Positions 43,831 through 57,457 of a stretch of DNA of 60,000 nucleotides are shown piece after piece (within the stretch, counting starts at the first letter, position 1; every line of letters starts with the position of its first letter). The translations under genes and the position numbers were made by a program. The stretch is from Tubiluchus corallicola. Taxonomy: Eukaryota > Priapulida > Priapulimorpha > Priapulimorphida > Tubiluchidae. The notes below the pieces were generated by a model that was not told where the DNA came from, ran no database searches, and was given only the letters and a program-made list of their open reading frames with translations. Where the stretch lies: contig JAQGDQ010000002.1 in the NCBI GenBank assembly GCA_030141605.1, forward strand, positions 2,340,501 to 2,400,500, written 5' to 3'.

Positions 43831-46100
43831 TCTTGCTGAATACAGTCAATTTTTAAAATTAGAACTCTAATTATATATAAAAATCTAATTATAACTTCAC
43901 CTGCAAATCAGGTGAAGACGTAGTGACAGAAATTTTAGCATACAAGTGACAGTTTTCTAAGTTTGATATGAAACGTGTGAGAGAAAAACAGGTTTAAAGT
44001 TGCTTTGAGGTTGGAGGTATCATTTAAGCGCGATATGTCTTCTTCAACCGAATTCAAAGCTTAAAATGTTTCAGCATTTCATCAACTGGTAGCAGTCAAT
44101 AATTCATTTGGTACTATATTAACAATTTATGCCCTCGTAAGTTTTTAACGCGAGTCTCGTGGCTATTGTTACTACATAACGATGTTACCGTATGGATGCG
44201 TCCCAGTCCCTTAGCATGCACTTCGGATCTTTCCATAAATCATTGCTCATTTGTTCTAAAATGCTTTCAGACGATTTCTGATGTCGTCCCGAGTAGCCTG
44301 CAGACATCTGTTATTAAAATAGTAGCCAGCAGCAATAAATCTATTAAATGTTTTGTGCTGTTAGTATAATTTACGGCAGTTCTGTGTCTATGGGGAAATC
44401 GTGGTCGGCTTACTGCTGAGCGTAGTCATAAAAAATGCGGACAGTAACTACGTTTGAACATAAAAACATTACCAACCTGAAGTTTGATTTGATAAAAATT
44501 GAAAGTTGTTTACAAGAGTGCAGAATGAGTGATAGCTTGAGAGTTGAATAGTTTAGCATAGAAACTATCTCAAAGCATCCTTGAAAAAATGCAATGTGAC
44601 AAAATTGCATAACAACTTGCATTACTTTTATTTTGTTTTCACATAACCATGTGTGAATTATCACATACCCGCTTTCACATAATTGTGTACAATAATACAG
44701 TCACTTATAAATGAATTTACGTAATAATGTAATGTGGGAAATCTCTGGTGAATCAAACTCACATTCAACCGAGAGAACTTGTTGCTTCTCTGATGGAGGG
44801 TGAATTTGGTTTATGTACATTCTGAGATGGTCTTTGCTAATCAAGATGTCTGCCATCAGTTTTCTCTGTGTTTCAGTTAACAAAATAGTCTCTGAACTAA
44901 AACTTTGCAGTGTGCTGTAAGGTTGCAGATTTTCTGCTTTGACAGATTACGGCACGAGGTTATTCAACAGTTAGGTTGGAGATTTTCAACGCTCTGCTTT
45001 TAAACGTTTAGGTAGATATGCCACTTATTTCGACGAAGAATTTTACATCGGAATGTAAATTGCCAACTGACCATTTAACTTTTTAAATCATTCAGCGTCG
45101 GTTTAATCTGCAAACGATTCGGCGAATGTAAGTTCCGTATTATGTAGGATTTCAATATCCAGGTGCTAACGAGGTTTTGACGACATTCTTGATAACTCTT
45201 TAATAAGAGATTTGAACTAATCTAGTCGTTGCGCTCACGAGGGATGCCGGCAGTATAAATTTCGCGTGCAGAAAGTTATTTGTGAGAATTGTGCAATAGA
45301 TTTCCTCTGTCATGTTGAAGCGGCGGCTGGAGAGCGTGTTGAGAGTGGGCTTTCACTTAATTTACCTAATTTTTTTCTTTGCAGGTTTAGTGAGTTGATG
45401 GCCACATATATGGTATTGAGAGGCAGACGCGCAAACTCTGCAAGATACAATTATCGTCGTTCATTATTTCTTTTACTGTGTATGTATTGACCTGTTTTTT
45501 ATGCATTACATATGTCTTTGTCACAGCACTTCGAGTTAAAAGTATTTTTTCATAATTATTAATAATATCATCTAATTTTTCATTTTGATGCGCACAGTAC
45601 TTAACAGATAATAAGGACGAAACTGACGTCGTTCAATTGGTTTCAGTGACTTGTCCCAAAGTCCACTTTATTTGTTTTTACATGTAACCAGATGCTTTTA
45701 GTTTATCGTGAAACAGAAGCGAAGTTACGGATTGCCTAGAGGTTACTATGTTGATAATGTTGTGTCTGTTTGTAAACTAGAGCTTTTAATGTATGGCTTA
45801 ATCATTTGTAGTGAACTGTTAGATTGACATTTGAAACTTTGTATTTAATATTTGATGTAATAATGTTCGATCTAATATTTATTACTTGCTTATTTGTAAT
45901 TCATTATTTTCAAAATACAGTCCTTCCGACATCTGATTTATACTACAGTATACTATTTCTTTGTCTTTAACGACTTTTTCTGGTTATTTTTTGGACCAAA
46001 ACTAATAACGATTTGTAAAATAAGCCATTAAGTTAGTCTTCGTTATGTTGACGTGCGGTACACGGTGTGAGTTTTTGTGAAGTTTTTGTCGAAAAAGTTT
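43831..46100. other. Gene-poor stretch, possibly old LINE 5' DNA, with one TATA-like promoter
   Basis: DNA directly upstream of the LINE endonuclease in its own orientation shows no readable frame. At 45251-45262 AGTATAAATTTC is a TATA-box-like motif. About 150 bp on, TTTTTTTCTTTGCAG is a strong acceptor before a 30-codon ATG frame (45401-45490, starts MATYMVLRGRRA). There is no other support. Confidence 0.3.
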
Positions 46101-46147
46101 GATAATAGCATTTGCACAGTTTATTGATAATAGCATTTGCACAGTTT
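46101..46147. repeat. 25-bp tandem duplication
   Basis: GATAATAGCATTTGCACAGT plus TTATT is present twice in tandem, the second copy complete except for its last bases. The near identity implies a recent duplication. Confidence 0.9.
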
Positions 46148-49100
46148 TGGTATGCAAATTATGCATGAGATTATCTTTCACTGAGTTAAAAAATAGAAAT
46201 TTTTAATTGATAAGAAATTTCATTTAAAATAACGATCATTTAATAGTAGCAAAAGAGGTTTTTTTCGTAGTCGTTTAAATAAATCATTGTATTAATCAAG
46301 CTGAGATGGTCATCAGCTTGGTGTTAAATGTCCGTTTAAAACCTTTAAACGATACAGATTGAAATGCATTAAACGGGGGAATCTTTTATACGTTTGAAAC
46401 ATAACATATTTTTGCAATTTATAAAGAGAGTCTGACCAAAGTCGGTCTGATTCAACTGCATTACAATAATAAATTTTATAAAATGCATTATTCAGTTTCA
46501 TGTTTTCCAAGCTGTTGAAAATGAATAATTATTATTAGACTGTGTTATTAATTGTAATTTCAATAAACGACATGATAAGCTGGTTTATTAACACACACGA
46601 CAGCTTGGGCGGCAACTGTTTACTCCTTTCTTGTTCATAGTTCCAGGCAATAAATTCTTTCAATGGGCGACTTCAAGCAAAAACCCTTTATGAAGTGGCC
46701 TCTTCACCGCGACGAAATTTTCCCGATAAGAAGCCATTGACGAGGTCTTTGGAAAGTTAAGAAGGCGAATCCAGGCTGGAGATTCTTACAAAGGAACAGT
46801 AATTGTACAGATACAGTGATGCGAATCATTGAAGGTTAAATGGGTACCTCGTAGGCTGGCAAATCCCATCCTTCACATGGTACTCCTCATACTGGCTTAT
46901 TTTCTGTGTGCCCCCCTATATCTTCTTCACTGTTCTGCCCCTCATGAGCCAATTATCGATTATAATAAAGTTAATAGTGATTTATATCGGTTTTATGTTT
47001 TTGCAAAGTTTATGGCGCAGTTTATGAGCTGGCACGAATATAAATGACAGAAACAATTACAGGCAAATGTGTTGAATATGAAACGTCTCTCGTCCATGGG
47101 GCATTTCATTAATGTCTAGGATAAAGTACAGATGTAGTGTGACCCTCTATGGTCAAGCAAAACGCCTATGGGTCGTCTGGGTAAATTCTTGAGTCGTGAC
47201 ATATAAAAAGAGGATTGTGATTTCTCAACAGCATCTAAATATAAAGGCAATTTAAAACTACAAAAATATTGAAACCTAATGGGAGCTTTCGGATTGTAAT
47301 GGCGATGATAGTAATAATGTGGATGATGACACTATTTGCTGATGATGACGGTGTTGTTGTTGTTGTTGAAGAAGAAGACGATGATGATGATGATAAATGT
47401 CATGACGCATTGTGCTGTAGCTGAATCAAAGAAGTGGCACACCCTTCTTGAATTCTATACTCGTGCCAATTAGAACTAAGTCAAGTAATATGACTATTAA
47501 AAATGTGGTATTAAATTCAAATCCGATCAGGCCAATTCAAAACTTATATCAGCAATTACTCACTTTACAAATAAAAACATAGCAAATGCTGCATGTGTTA
47601 TCATGGTGGAATGCCAGTTGCAGTGTTTTGCTAATTGAGTTTTACGTTAAGTGGGAAAGATTTAATTTAACTTTTGACTCTGACAGCAAATCCTTGTTCA
47701 GGCACCATCTTTTGTGCGTGGCTCTACATTGAAAACTTTCACATTTCTCTCGACATGCCATTAATTTTGCAGAAACATTTTTTACTGCGTCACATTAAAA
47801 CTAGCGACATCTTAGGCGAAAATCTCTTGAAATCGTTTAAAACGTGACGGAGTCGCATTTGTCACTGTTATCGTGCTGCTTTGTGATGCGTCCCGGCGGA
47901 AAATCCGGACTGCATTATCGACGGATTACCGGGCCGACACAGCGCTCCGTAATCCCGGTAGTGAAATCCCAAACAAAAGCGGTTCTGTTAAAAAGTATTA
48001 AGCATTGGAACCAAATTTATGCAATCAGGGAACGTTTTATCATTGAGTCAGTCTGTTCTCCGAATTTAAAGCATATTAAATGGTGCCAATCACGAAAATA
48101 GCTTTAGAAAAAGCCTTCCTTAGGTCTAAGCACCTTTCATAATTCTCTTATAGAAACCTGTAACACTCTCAATTAGAACTTGCAGTTTATTTCAGTTAGA
48201 TGCAAAAAAATATAAAAATCAGTCATTAAAAGGTTTAGTTTGTAAAACTGCTGCTTTGTGAGCTGCAGTGATGAAACAAGTTTTACTATAGGTGACTCAC
48301 GTGAAACTTGTAAAAAAATTACAAACGATTGAAAAATTCAAAACAATTAACCCGTGTTTCAAGCATACAAGTGCGTACAATCAAATGTCTTTTATAAAGA
48401 AGCAAGACGAGTCATGCTTTATCTTGGGTTTGTCAGTCACATTCCGATTTGTCTCAATGCAACATATCAGTTAAACCGAAAAAGTTTTGAGGCGAAGTGG
48501 GTTTTTTGAAACTTGACACTTGCACTGTATTCAGAAAATCGCCCCATCTTTTCCTTCTTACCTCTTTTCTATTTATTTGCATGGAATCGATTTTTTTATT
48601 TGCAGTTGTTTCTCTTCGCCGTACTATTCAAGACTGTGTTCTCTTTTTCGCCTCCTTTTTTGCAGACGCAGACAGCACACGCGTCTGTTGTTTCTCAGGG
48701 CAAGCTAACCGCGTCGGCTACTCCATCATAGTCTTTATTCTGACATTCTGTGTACACGGCTTCGCTCTGACATTGTATCTATAGGGCTTCCTCAAACAAA
48801 TTTAATCACTATTCGACTAAATAATCCGATGGGAGGTTGTCGAAAGGAAAGTACTGCGGTTAGAGCGTACCTGCTCATTGAGTGGCGATATGAAACATCT
48901 TACCCGTTTAAAGTTTATTTGTAATTTGAATATGTTAAAGTCAAGCGAGAGCATGGGTAGTTAGTTAAAAAGAAACTACTCAAAACGGTTAGTCATTATT
49001 AATCTAATGTTTTTGCGGTTATGATAATTATACACCTAGAACATTGATATTTTGGCATTCTGGTTCTTTCGCAGCAGTATAAGGTATAGTTAGTGATAGG

Positions 49101-51317
49101 ACTAATTACGTTCATTATTTTCATAGCTTTAAACTTTCCAACAAATAATTTCCGTTTCTTTTTAACTTTAGACATCACCGCTGAGTCTTAGCTCATCATG
49201 CATATTACAAGAAATATAAAAACAGATTCTTTTTCCACGAAATCCGATCCCTGATTGCATCTCTTTTTTCTGCAAAACTTAATAATGCTCAGTTTCTCAC
49301 CCCTTTAGAACAAAATGAGAACAGCCCATGACATTGATGACACGCGGTTTAGTGAAGACTTTCAGCAAACAACCTTTCATTTTCACAGCTTGTTTGCCCA
49401 GCTGCTAAACCATTAAAGTTTTTGCGCCGACGTCCAGGAAAATGATTTTTCTCTGCAAAACTCGGCTATGTTGACGAAAGAAAGTAAAAACGTTACGGAC
49501 ATGCCAATCGGATGAGTTCATTAAAAATACAACTCAACAGACCGAATGGGGAAAATTCAATAACGATCATTCAAACTTACTAGACATGTTAGTAACCAAA
49601 TCTAAGCTAGCAGGCAGCTCAGCTGAGCGCGCCAATAAAATTAGGGTAGCAAAGCCCTGGAAATTATCAGACTAAAAAAGACAATAAATCAACTCTGGAC
49701 AAAGTTTCGCTAAACGGTGGCTCTTAGCGCCAAAATCATTCATGGTTGTGTTTGGTTGAAAAAGCTTGGAAGGCCCATAACTTTAATGCCTTATTTATTT
49801 AATAAACATAAAGAACTTACAGCTGTATGAGCAGCCTTGGTGCATCGATCTTGCTAACACCTGCTAAAGCTAATTTTCGTTTTAAATGGCATAGCTTTTC
49901 AGCTGCTTTCCTGTTTCTATCATTTTTGATGCCATCACACATTCGTTATGGACTTTATCTCATTTGCTAGATGAGTCTAGAATCTCTAGATCATCGGATC
50001 AATATACGTAACCTTGATTTTTGCATCTGAGTCAAACTACGGAAATGGGTATTTCAAAAACACGTAGCTATATTATCTCTTACATGATTGATAGTTTGCA
50101 CAGGAATTTATTTAGTAATCAGTACAAATGCAAATTAAAATTGGTGCGGTCGGTATTAAAACTGAAAATGAAAAATGCCATTTGGTTTGTCAAGCGCGTG
50201 AAAGTGTAGCCATTTTTTGTCACACCAATGATATACATGTTGTTTACCCTGTACCGTGTATTATAGCTCCCGATAATTTTTCAATCATTTGTCGTTCAAA
50301 ATGTTTTCAATTTCGATTTAGTCTTTCATCTGACTACTTTTCATGCTATTTTTGAGTAAAATTACAAAAATAATTGAAATTGACGATTTTTGCGAATATT
50401 ATTTTATTTCTGTTAGTAGTTTTTTCAGTTTTTCCGTTAAGTTACCTTTATTTAGTTTCATAAGCGCCGCAGGTATTTAGCAATTCACACAAAAAGCCTT
50501 AGAATAGGCCTGTTGAATTGTATAATTATGTAGGGTCTGTCATCTAAGTCGATATTGCCATAGTATTGCAACGAGGTTTGCTTTTACTCTTTCTCATCGA
50601 AATGGTGTCGATATGTGTATGATGACAGAATGTTGAAAACTGAGATTTAATTTAAAATAGACTGCAAGACATTTTTTGCATAAAAGGCTACTGGGCCATT
50701 AAAGACTGATTAGTTTAATAAGGTAGATATACACGAGACCATTCTTTCTCAAGGGAGTGACAATACAAAAGCCTGAGCGTTCCCGGGGACAGGTGATTAG
50801 TGCAATATACGAAATTTTACTTGATTTTGAACCAGCAGCATTTAATACAGTATGCGATGTTTAACTACTGGTCATGTAATTCGTTCAGTATCTTTGGAGA
50901 TTTGATAACCTACACATTTTTGGAAAACCAAAGACCTACTTAACACGAAAAATTATCTTTTCGTTTTTTTCAAAATCCCCGTGGTGGCTACAGTGGATTC
51001 TCAAACTAGCAAGTTCTAAAGAATGATTTTGGGTCAATTAATGCTCTAATGTCAAAGGTTAGATGTTTCCTTGTGAATGGCTAGGTAATATTTGTACGGG
51101 GGTGAACCAGCTACCAAATTCTGCCCAACTTCGAGGCATAGACATGAGCAAAATTTAAATATTGACAGTGGCCACTTTGAATTTCGAGGTGGTTGCCCTA
51201 TAGATTCTGAAAAAATAAAAGATAGAAAATTGATATTCGGAATATCGTCGTTGTTCCAAAAATGTAGGCCTATTATAGTTTAGGAAATGTCCAAACAATT
51301 TGAACGAAAACACGTAA
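46148..51317. other. Gene-poor region
   Basis: No exon chain with consistent splice sites was found. Trinucleotide tracts (GAT, GTT, GAA) lie at 47298-47395. Part of 47840-47990 is more GC-rich with short inverse words (GGATTACCGGG and CGTAATCCCGG). Three overlapping frames at 48497-48784 disagree with one another and show only hydrophobic composition. Confidence 0.4.
47298..47395. repeat. Compound trinucleotide repeat (GAT/GTT/GAA)
   Basis: Runs of GATGAT, GTTGTTGTTGTT, GAAGAAGAAGA and GATGATGATGAT follow each other within about 100 bp. Confidence 0.9.
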
Positions 51318-51320
51318 CGG

Positions 51321-51930
51321 CGAGTTCTGACTAGCGAGTTTTCTGTGCTCTCTGACATGAAACTCGCAAACGTGAACTGCTAAAGTCTCCGGCAGTTGCT
51401 GGGTATTGCTTTCCTGGTAGCTACCGTCTAGTGTGAACGCCTCAGCGAGTTACTTTCAACACTTCTTGCTGTGAATAGAGAAGGGAGTGTCAGCTCGCGC
51501 TGACTGTCGGAGAGTAACTCGATAGACAGATAGATTGATAGATAGGCAGACACAACAAACAGATAGATAGATGAAATATTTTTTGCCATTTAAAAACTTA
51601 TGTATATAAAGAAAAAATATATTGCACGTAACAAATGTATACTGCGTACAGACGGTAGAATACCAGTCAATTATGTACAATGTATGCTGATTGAATGTAG
51701 AGTCCCTAACTGAATATTGCCAATAGCGCCATCTACAACTAATATTACGAAAAAATAAATTCAAATAAATATAAAATTACTGGAAATTAATAAACTATAC
51801 AGCTTATTTATAAAATTTAAATATTTACAGGTAATTAAGTGGTCGCAGCAAGTTTCGCTCTCTAGTTGGAACACTTCTGCGAGTTACTTGACGAGTTTAT
51901 TTGGCAAGAAAACTCGCTGGTCTGAACGCG
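51321..51930. mobile_element. MITE-like element with about 27-bp inverted ends
   Basis: The left end reads GAGTTCTGACTAGCGAG then TTTTCTGTG. The right end, read inverted, reads CGTTCAGACCAGCGAG then TTTTCTTG. Subterminal GCGAGTTACTT and ACACTTCT words occur near both ends (51444 and 51870). A GATA-type microsatellite (about 51531-51572) lies inside. No transposase. Confidence 0.62.
51531..51572. repeat. GATA-type microsatellite
   Basis: Interrupted GATA/GACA/GATT tetranucleotides inside the MITE-like element. Confidence 0.8.
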
Positions 51931-52818
51931 TAATAAGGAATAACATGCGATAAAACGTTATCATCACAATCACAAGCCAGCTTCCTTTATCAATTTAACA
52001 GAAACGAACTCAGCTGGTTATTTACACACGCAGAAAACATTAAAGATAATATTACATGAGTTACATGATATATATTATTTCGGACAATAGAGACCTCGAA
52101 TAATATACTTCGCAAAGATTCGGCTAATTGAATTAAATGAATAATATTGCATTTAAACATTATGGGAAATCCAAACTGCTCTTACTTCTTAAATAATTAT
52201 AAGTTACAATGCATAATTCTTTGGGCCTTGTATACTTCTCTGGTAAATTAGTTTACCCACGTTACAATTGGCCAACCTCTTAGCAGATTCGCGGACTTGT
52301 CGAACTCAAGCGCATTACAAATCTCGGCAGAATTTAAACGATCAAATTAACAGCCAGTAATCCGAGTTCACAGTTCTGCCGGCTCTAATCCGGTAATGTG
52401 TTACTTGAATTTATTGCACAATTTAGCTTTGAATAATCAGCTTTCAAAAATCTTATTAACCCACATGCTCGCCCAAAGTGGTATCATCTAATATTAGGTT
52501 TATGTGAATCTGACATAATGCGTGGATGCTTTTTAATTTCTACGGAATGCTGCTTGTGTTTAGATCAAGGAAACACATAAACATTATGACAGTTAGCATT
52601 TGATTTTTATTTCAGTAACAGTGCACTGTGTTGTTTTTCTAATACATTTCTGTCAGAGAGGGTTAAACTGCGTGTATGATGTTAATCGACAAAATGGAAT
52701 TAGTGCTTTAGAAATTGGACGAATTCTGTTCCGCGAATTCGCTTGAGCTGACTATTATATTATAGATTTGCAAACACAAAGCGAATCTGCTTACATGTGC
52801 TCATTACGATATGATATA

Positions 52819-52842
52819 GATGAGATGAGATGAGATGAGATT
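52819..52842. repeat. (GATGA)n short tandem repeat
   Basis: About four tandem copies of ATGAG/GATGA. The region from 51931 to 53270 otherwise shows nothing I can support. Confidence 0.8.
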
Positions 52843-53276
52843 GAGACAGGGGTGTTATAAGAGACATTGCTGCATTCAGAAGCATTGCTAGATAGGTCGT
52901 TGCTTCTGTTTTATAGGACAACGGATTGGCAGTCAGAAAAATCATAGGCTGAAAAAATTGAGTACCAGATAGTAACTGCTAGCTTTTACTCACTACAATT
53001 TGTTTCCTCTGCTGGTACCTTTACTTATATTGTAATAGGTACACATTATCTTTAGTACGGCCATTGTTATGGTGTCACACAGAAACAAAAAGAAACAATA
53101 TACTATGCAAACAGTATACTATACAATAAACAAAAAGAAACAAAGTACTACTAAAAATCTATGTAATGACTTTATTAAAAGCTGTTGATCCACCAAGTTA
53201 CAAACTGCAAGGTCCAAAGCCACGATTCTCTCTTCCTCATTGCAACCACAACAGTCGTTATACAAACAATGAAACA

Positions 53277-54492
53277 AAAAATGGCACGGTAAAAATGGCA
53301 GAGGAAAAATGACACAGGAAAAAACGGCACGGTAAAGTGGCACAGGAAAAAATGGCACAAATGGATAAGCAGGTAAACATGGCACAGGAAAAATGGCATG
53401 GTAAAAATGGCACAGGAAAAAATTCAAAAAATGGCACTAATTGTAGAGGAAAATGGGACAAGAAAAAATGACGCAGGTAAAAATGGCACTGGAAAAAATG
53501 GTACAAACGGAAAATTAGGTAGAGTGGCACAGGAAAAAATGGCACAAATGTTATTTTGATGCCATTGATTTCTAAAATAAAATTAGAAAGAATGCACTCA
53601 GTAGGAAGCAGATCTCTGCCAAAGCCGAACAATGCTAATCTTATTCATCTCATTCTTTTGATTCATCTGATTCAAAAAATCTTATTCATCTGATTCAAAA
53701 AATAAATGATACACAAAGATAAACAAGCAGACATACAAAAATGTACATGTTTTGGTATTATATAGACTAGCAAAAGACTCACAAAATGGATTTGTTCACT
53801 AAATGGATTTATAATCAGTAATGTACGAATGTTCCACATAGTGTTCACCTTTTCACCATTAATTTTGGCAGTGGTAATAGACTGACAAATATATACGTAC
53901 CAAGTCACCTTATAAGGCTATGTGCATTAATAAGCAAATGTTGTAGACAGCATTACGCAGTTTTACAAGTGACATTTTCTCGAAGTGGAAACTAAAACTA
54001 AAACTATGTCCTGGTGGAGATAATAAAAAGAAGTACTAAACACTCCCTCTGAGACCACCATGAAGTGCTCCACGAACGTTGTTTGTACGTGGAGTTCGCT
54101 CAGGTTTTGCTAAAAAGGAATCGGCGAAAAGATTGCCATTTTGGCACTCTATAAGCCTACCCACCTTTCTTCACAAAATTTCTTGGTGTTAGAAAGTTTC
54201 TGCCTAATTGGCTTAACATAACAAACAAAACAACCGTTGCCAAAACAGACAAAAACAACTAAACAAACTGTCAAACAAACAAACTGTGTTGAAACATAAT
54301 TTCCTTGGCAGAAGTAAAAATAACCAAAATAATGATACTGTACTGTAACCCTAACCCTATGCACATATTTTACTAAGTGTGCCATTTTTTCCTGAGCCAT
54401 TTTCACCTGTACCACTTTTACTTACTATTCCACTTCTGCCATTTTTTCCTGTGCCATTTTTACGGTGCCTTTTTTCCTGTGCCATTTTTATC
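53277..54492 (-). mobile_element. Foldback-like element, copy 2
   Basis: The left arm (53277-53557) is about 280 bp of tandem AAAAATGGCACAGGA-type units of variable length; the right arm (54379-54492) has the inverse, TTTTTCCTGTGCCAT. The interior is the reverse complement of the copy at 18207-18970, with shared blocks such as GTAGGAAGCAGATCTCTGCC, CCATTAATTTTGG and GTTGAAACATAATTTCC. Compared with copy 1 it has an extra block of about 140 bp around 53868-54012 and longer, more amplified arms. Tandem-repeat inverted arms are the defining shape of foldback transposons. No transposase is encoded. Confidence 0.75.
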
Positions 54493-54547
54493 TACATTCG
54501 CATGTGACTGTTCGTTCTGTAGTTCAGGAATTATCTTGTTTTTTTAT

Positions 54548-54617
54548 TTTTTTAACTTGACCATGCTCATGATGGCGATGATGATGATGATGGTTATGAC
54601 GTTGATGATAATGACGG
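54548..54617. repeat. (GAT)n tract
   Basis: Interrupted GATGATGAT repeats beside the right arm of foldback copy 2; apparent Met-rich frames here are repeat artefacts. Confidence 0.85.
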
Positions 54618-57457
54618 TGATGATGATGATGATGAAACCGTTAATTAAATTGGGGTCGTATCCGATTAATCGATTATGAAAATGCAACCGATGTTTGTAG
54701 TTGTAGTTGTACCACTACTAGTTGTAGTCTAATTTTACCGGAAAAATATATGATCAATCAATATATGAAATTTGGAAACTACATGTTATGCACAAATATA
54801 ATTTACAAGTGGTTCTGACTAATTCAGAAGAGTTATTATAGAATTATAAGAAAAAAGTGAAGGCATGAGCATCGGGTGCCCCTAATGTAGTCCTTTAAAA
54901 TTCAACGATTGCTTTTGCAGTCTTGCATTAAAGCCTACAGCACTTATTATTAATGCATAATGTGCTGGCATCTGCCGACATAATAGTTTTGCCATTGCTG
55001 AAACTTTTTATTGTTAAATGGGAGAATGTTAATAGGTGAGCACAGTGTTTCCCAGATTTAAACGGGTTTTTCATAGGGAAAACTATTACGTTTATTACTG
55101 TTGTAAGTTTTCATTGTTTGGAGGTTTCTAGTTTATAAGCCCGCCGTCGCAGACGTTGAAAATGTTTCTCGGTTTTTCATAAAAAAATTGGCAGATTCAT
55201 TTCGCTATCTTTGTCGTCTATGTACATGGGAATGTGTTTTTTGTGTGCGGGTGTAAAATGTTGCATATGTGTGCCTCCAAACGTGCTTCGGTCACATCTG
55301 ATGGTAAAATGTTGCCATGATAATGCCCATTGCTCAGCTTTGACTGAAGCACTTATGGAATTCGCATTAAACAACACTTATGGCTTCCCTGCATCTGACA
55401 CTGTTTTATAATTAGGTTAATAACGCAGCGTCTGTGTTGCTTGGCGCTGCCTTTCGGGTTGCGACAGTAATTACACGCAATTTGTCTTCGTTTCTTATGC
55501 TGTCTTCAAGTACATATTTATACAAAATCTGAACTGTGCGTCGCGCATGGAAGCGGGTCCAAATCTTCATTCAAATGGCTCTTTGGAAGCCCTTCAAAAA
55601 TCTTTTAACCACAATAAATCAAATAAAAATGATTTTAAAAATTGCTTATGCATTTTAATATTCGATTATCTTTGCTTTCTGACCATTTCCATTAGTCGTG
55701 TTATGTTTTTGTGGTTTCACAACACCCTGTACATTCTCGAGATTATGGATATGCACAGGCAGATGGAGTACAGCAAGTTCTTAATGAGTCGTCAAGTGAT
55801 TCTGTCGTTCGTGATTGTCAATTGATACTAATTTGTACCGTATTTATTTAGCCCGGATTGAAAGTGGCCGATGAGTGGTGAGCGACCAGATTACATCTCC
55901 TGCTTTTCCGTGTAGTCGTTTTGATGGTAAGCAAGTTTTCCGCAGGCCGTTTCAGCTAAAACAAACATTTTCGTTAAGGATCAGTTAATGAAAGTTGAAC
56001 ATGATCTTAAAGTGTAGTACATTTTAGTATATTCCAGTACATTTTTTATAAAAATGTAGGCCGTTTTGAGGCAAAATCAGTATCTCTCGTCATCATGTTA
56101 TCAGGAAATACATCCTGAAACAATCATGTCATGTGTTGAATGATTTTGTCAACAGCAAATAACGAATAAAATGAGCACAAACATTCTGTCATGCAAAATC
56201 GGTATTGTAGACTACTTGCTATATTTCGAAAGACGCTTCACCACGTGGCAAGAGGATTACTCCTGTGTCAAGTATATCATATTTTGAATTCAGTAGATGC
56301 ATTAAAATTTTGCACATACTTTTAAGTCAAGAGAAAAATTAAAATCTGGGGATAGTAAAATCAAAACCTGCAATGAGTCTCGTTACTTTCGCTTTGCCCT
56401 TGAACTGCTTTTCAAATGACACACTTCAGCTCTTTATCATGATGTACCACACATTACGTAGGCTAACACAACATCATTTATTTGTTTCTTTATTTGTGCG
56501 TTTTCTACCAAAAGTAAAGTTTTGTCTCCTAAACTTTCATCCTTCCAGCGTAAATGTCCAGCGACATCAGGTCTATTGATTACTTTGTAGCACATTTCCG
56601 CCTCAGTGGTTGGTAGTTGAACGAAACAGGCCGTTTTTACCATGCGCTCCAGAGATCACTCATATGGAAAAAGTTATAAAACGGAACGTACAGAAATTTA
56701 ATTTCTAAATTTTTAAAGGCTACGTGTATTTTAACCATTATTTTAAAGACAGTTATTCATTAGCTTTAAAAATAATAGTGCGTATGTAACATCTTAGCAT
56801 AGAACTTTCATTGATACAGACATACAAGCCGCAGACGCTTCTACTCCTAAACAACCAGACACATTCAATATATAACAGTGTGCAATATAGTTTTCTGACT
56901 TTCACAAAGTTTGGAGGTGAAATTCGGTATAATTCCACAGCCACCAACTAATGTTCGTGCAAAGGGACGGCTTTACATTCTACCGGAGATACAGATACAT
57001 GTATTTACAAGAATGCCAAGGACAATAAAAGTTTGTATATCGCATAGGTGCAAAAAGGACGTGCATAATAGAGGAGTACTTGTTTCGTAATTAACAGAGT
57101 GATTGTGGGATGCTTCTGGACACTGTAAAAAACATTATCGACTTTTACAAAGCCGTACTATTAAAAACCCAAAATTCTCATGCTTGATGTCATAAAAGCC
57201 CCATGCGTTGACGATACTATTATTTCACGTGTCGCAAAGGGTGAGAGCAAATCCATATTTTATGTAAGTGATAGAATGCAGTAACATGGCAAATAAATCG
57301 ACGTTTATTGCTAAAGACTTAAGTTTGTTGCCTCCTAATACGACGCAGGAGATAGATGTATCAATCTTGATGAACAGGTTAATGAAATAGAAGCTTTATT
57401 TCGATGGTTTATGTATTAACTGTTAACTGTGTTAGCAAAAATTTCTTGCGGTTTGAG
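54618..57457. other. Region without a supported gene
   Basis: Frames at 55211-55411 (both strands), 55547-55825 (starts MEAGPNLHSNGS, after GC-richer DNA) and 56373-56643 lack splice partners or recognisable domains. No repeats of note were found. Confidence 0.35.

Noticed and set aside
48497-48784. Three overlapping hydrophobic plus-strand frames
   Set aside because: T-rich DNA gives Phe/Leu-rich peptides in all three frames; no splice or homology support.
53119-53632. Pro/Phe/Cys-rich minus-strand frames (repeating PFFPVPF-like peptides)
   Set aside because: They are translations of the tandem units in the arm of foldback copy 2.
54346-54360. Telomere-like CCCTAACCCTA
   Set aside because: Only two units; it lies inside the foldback-like element whose other copy lacks them, so chance is enough.
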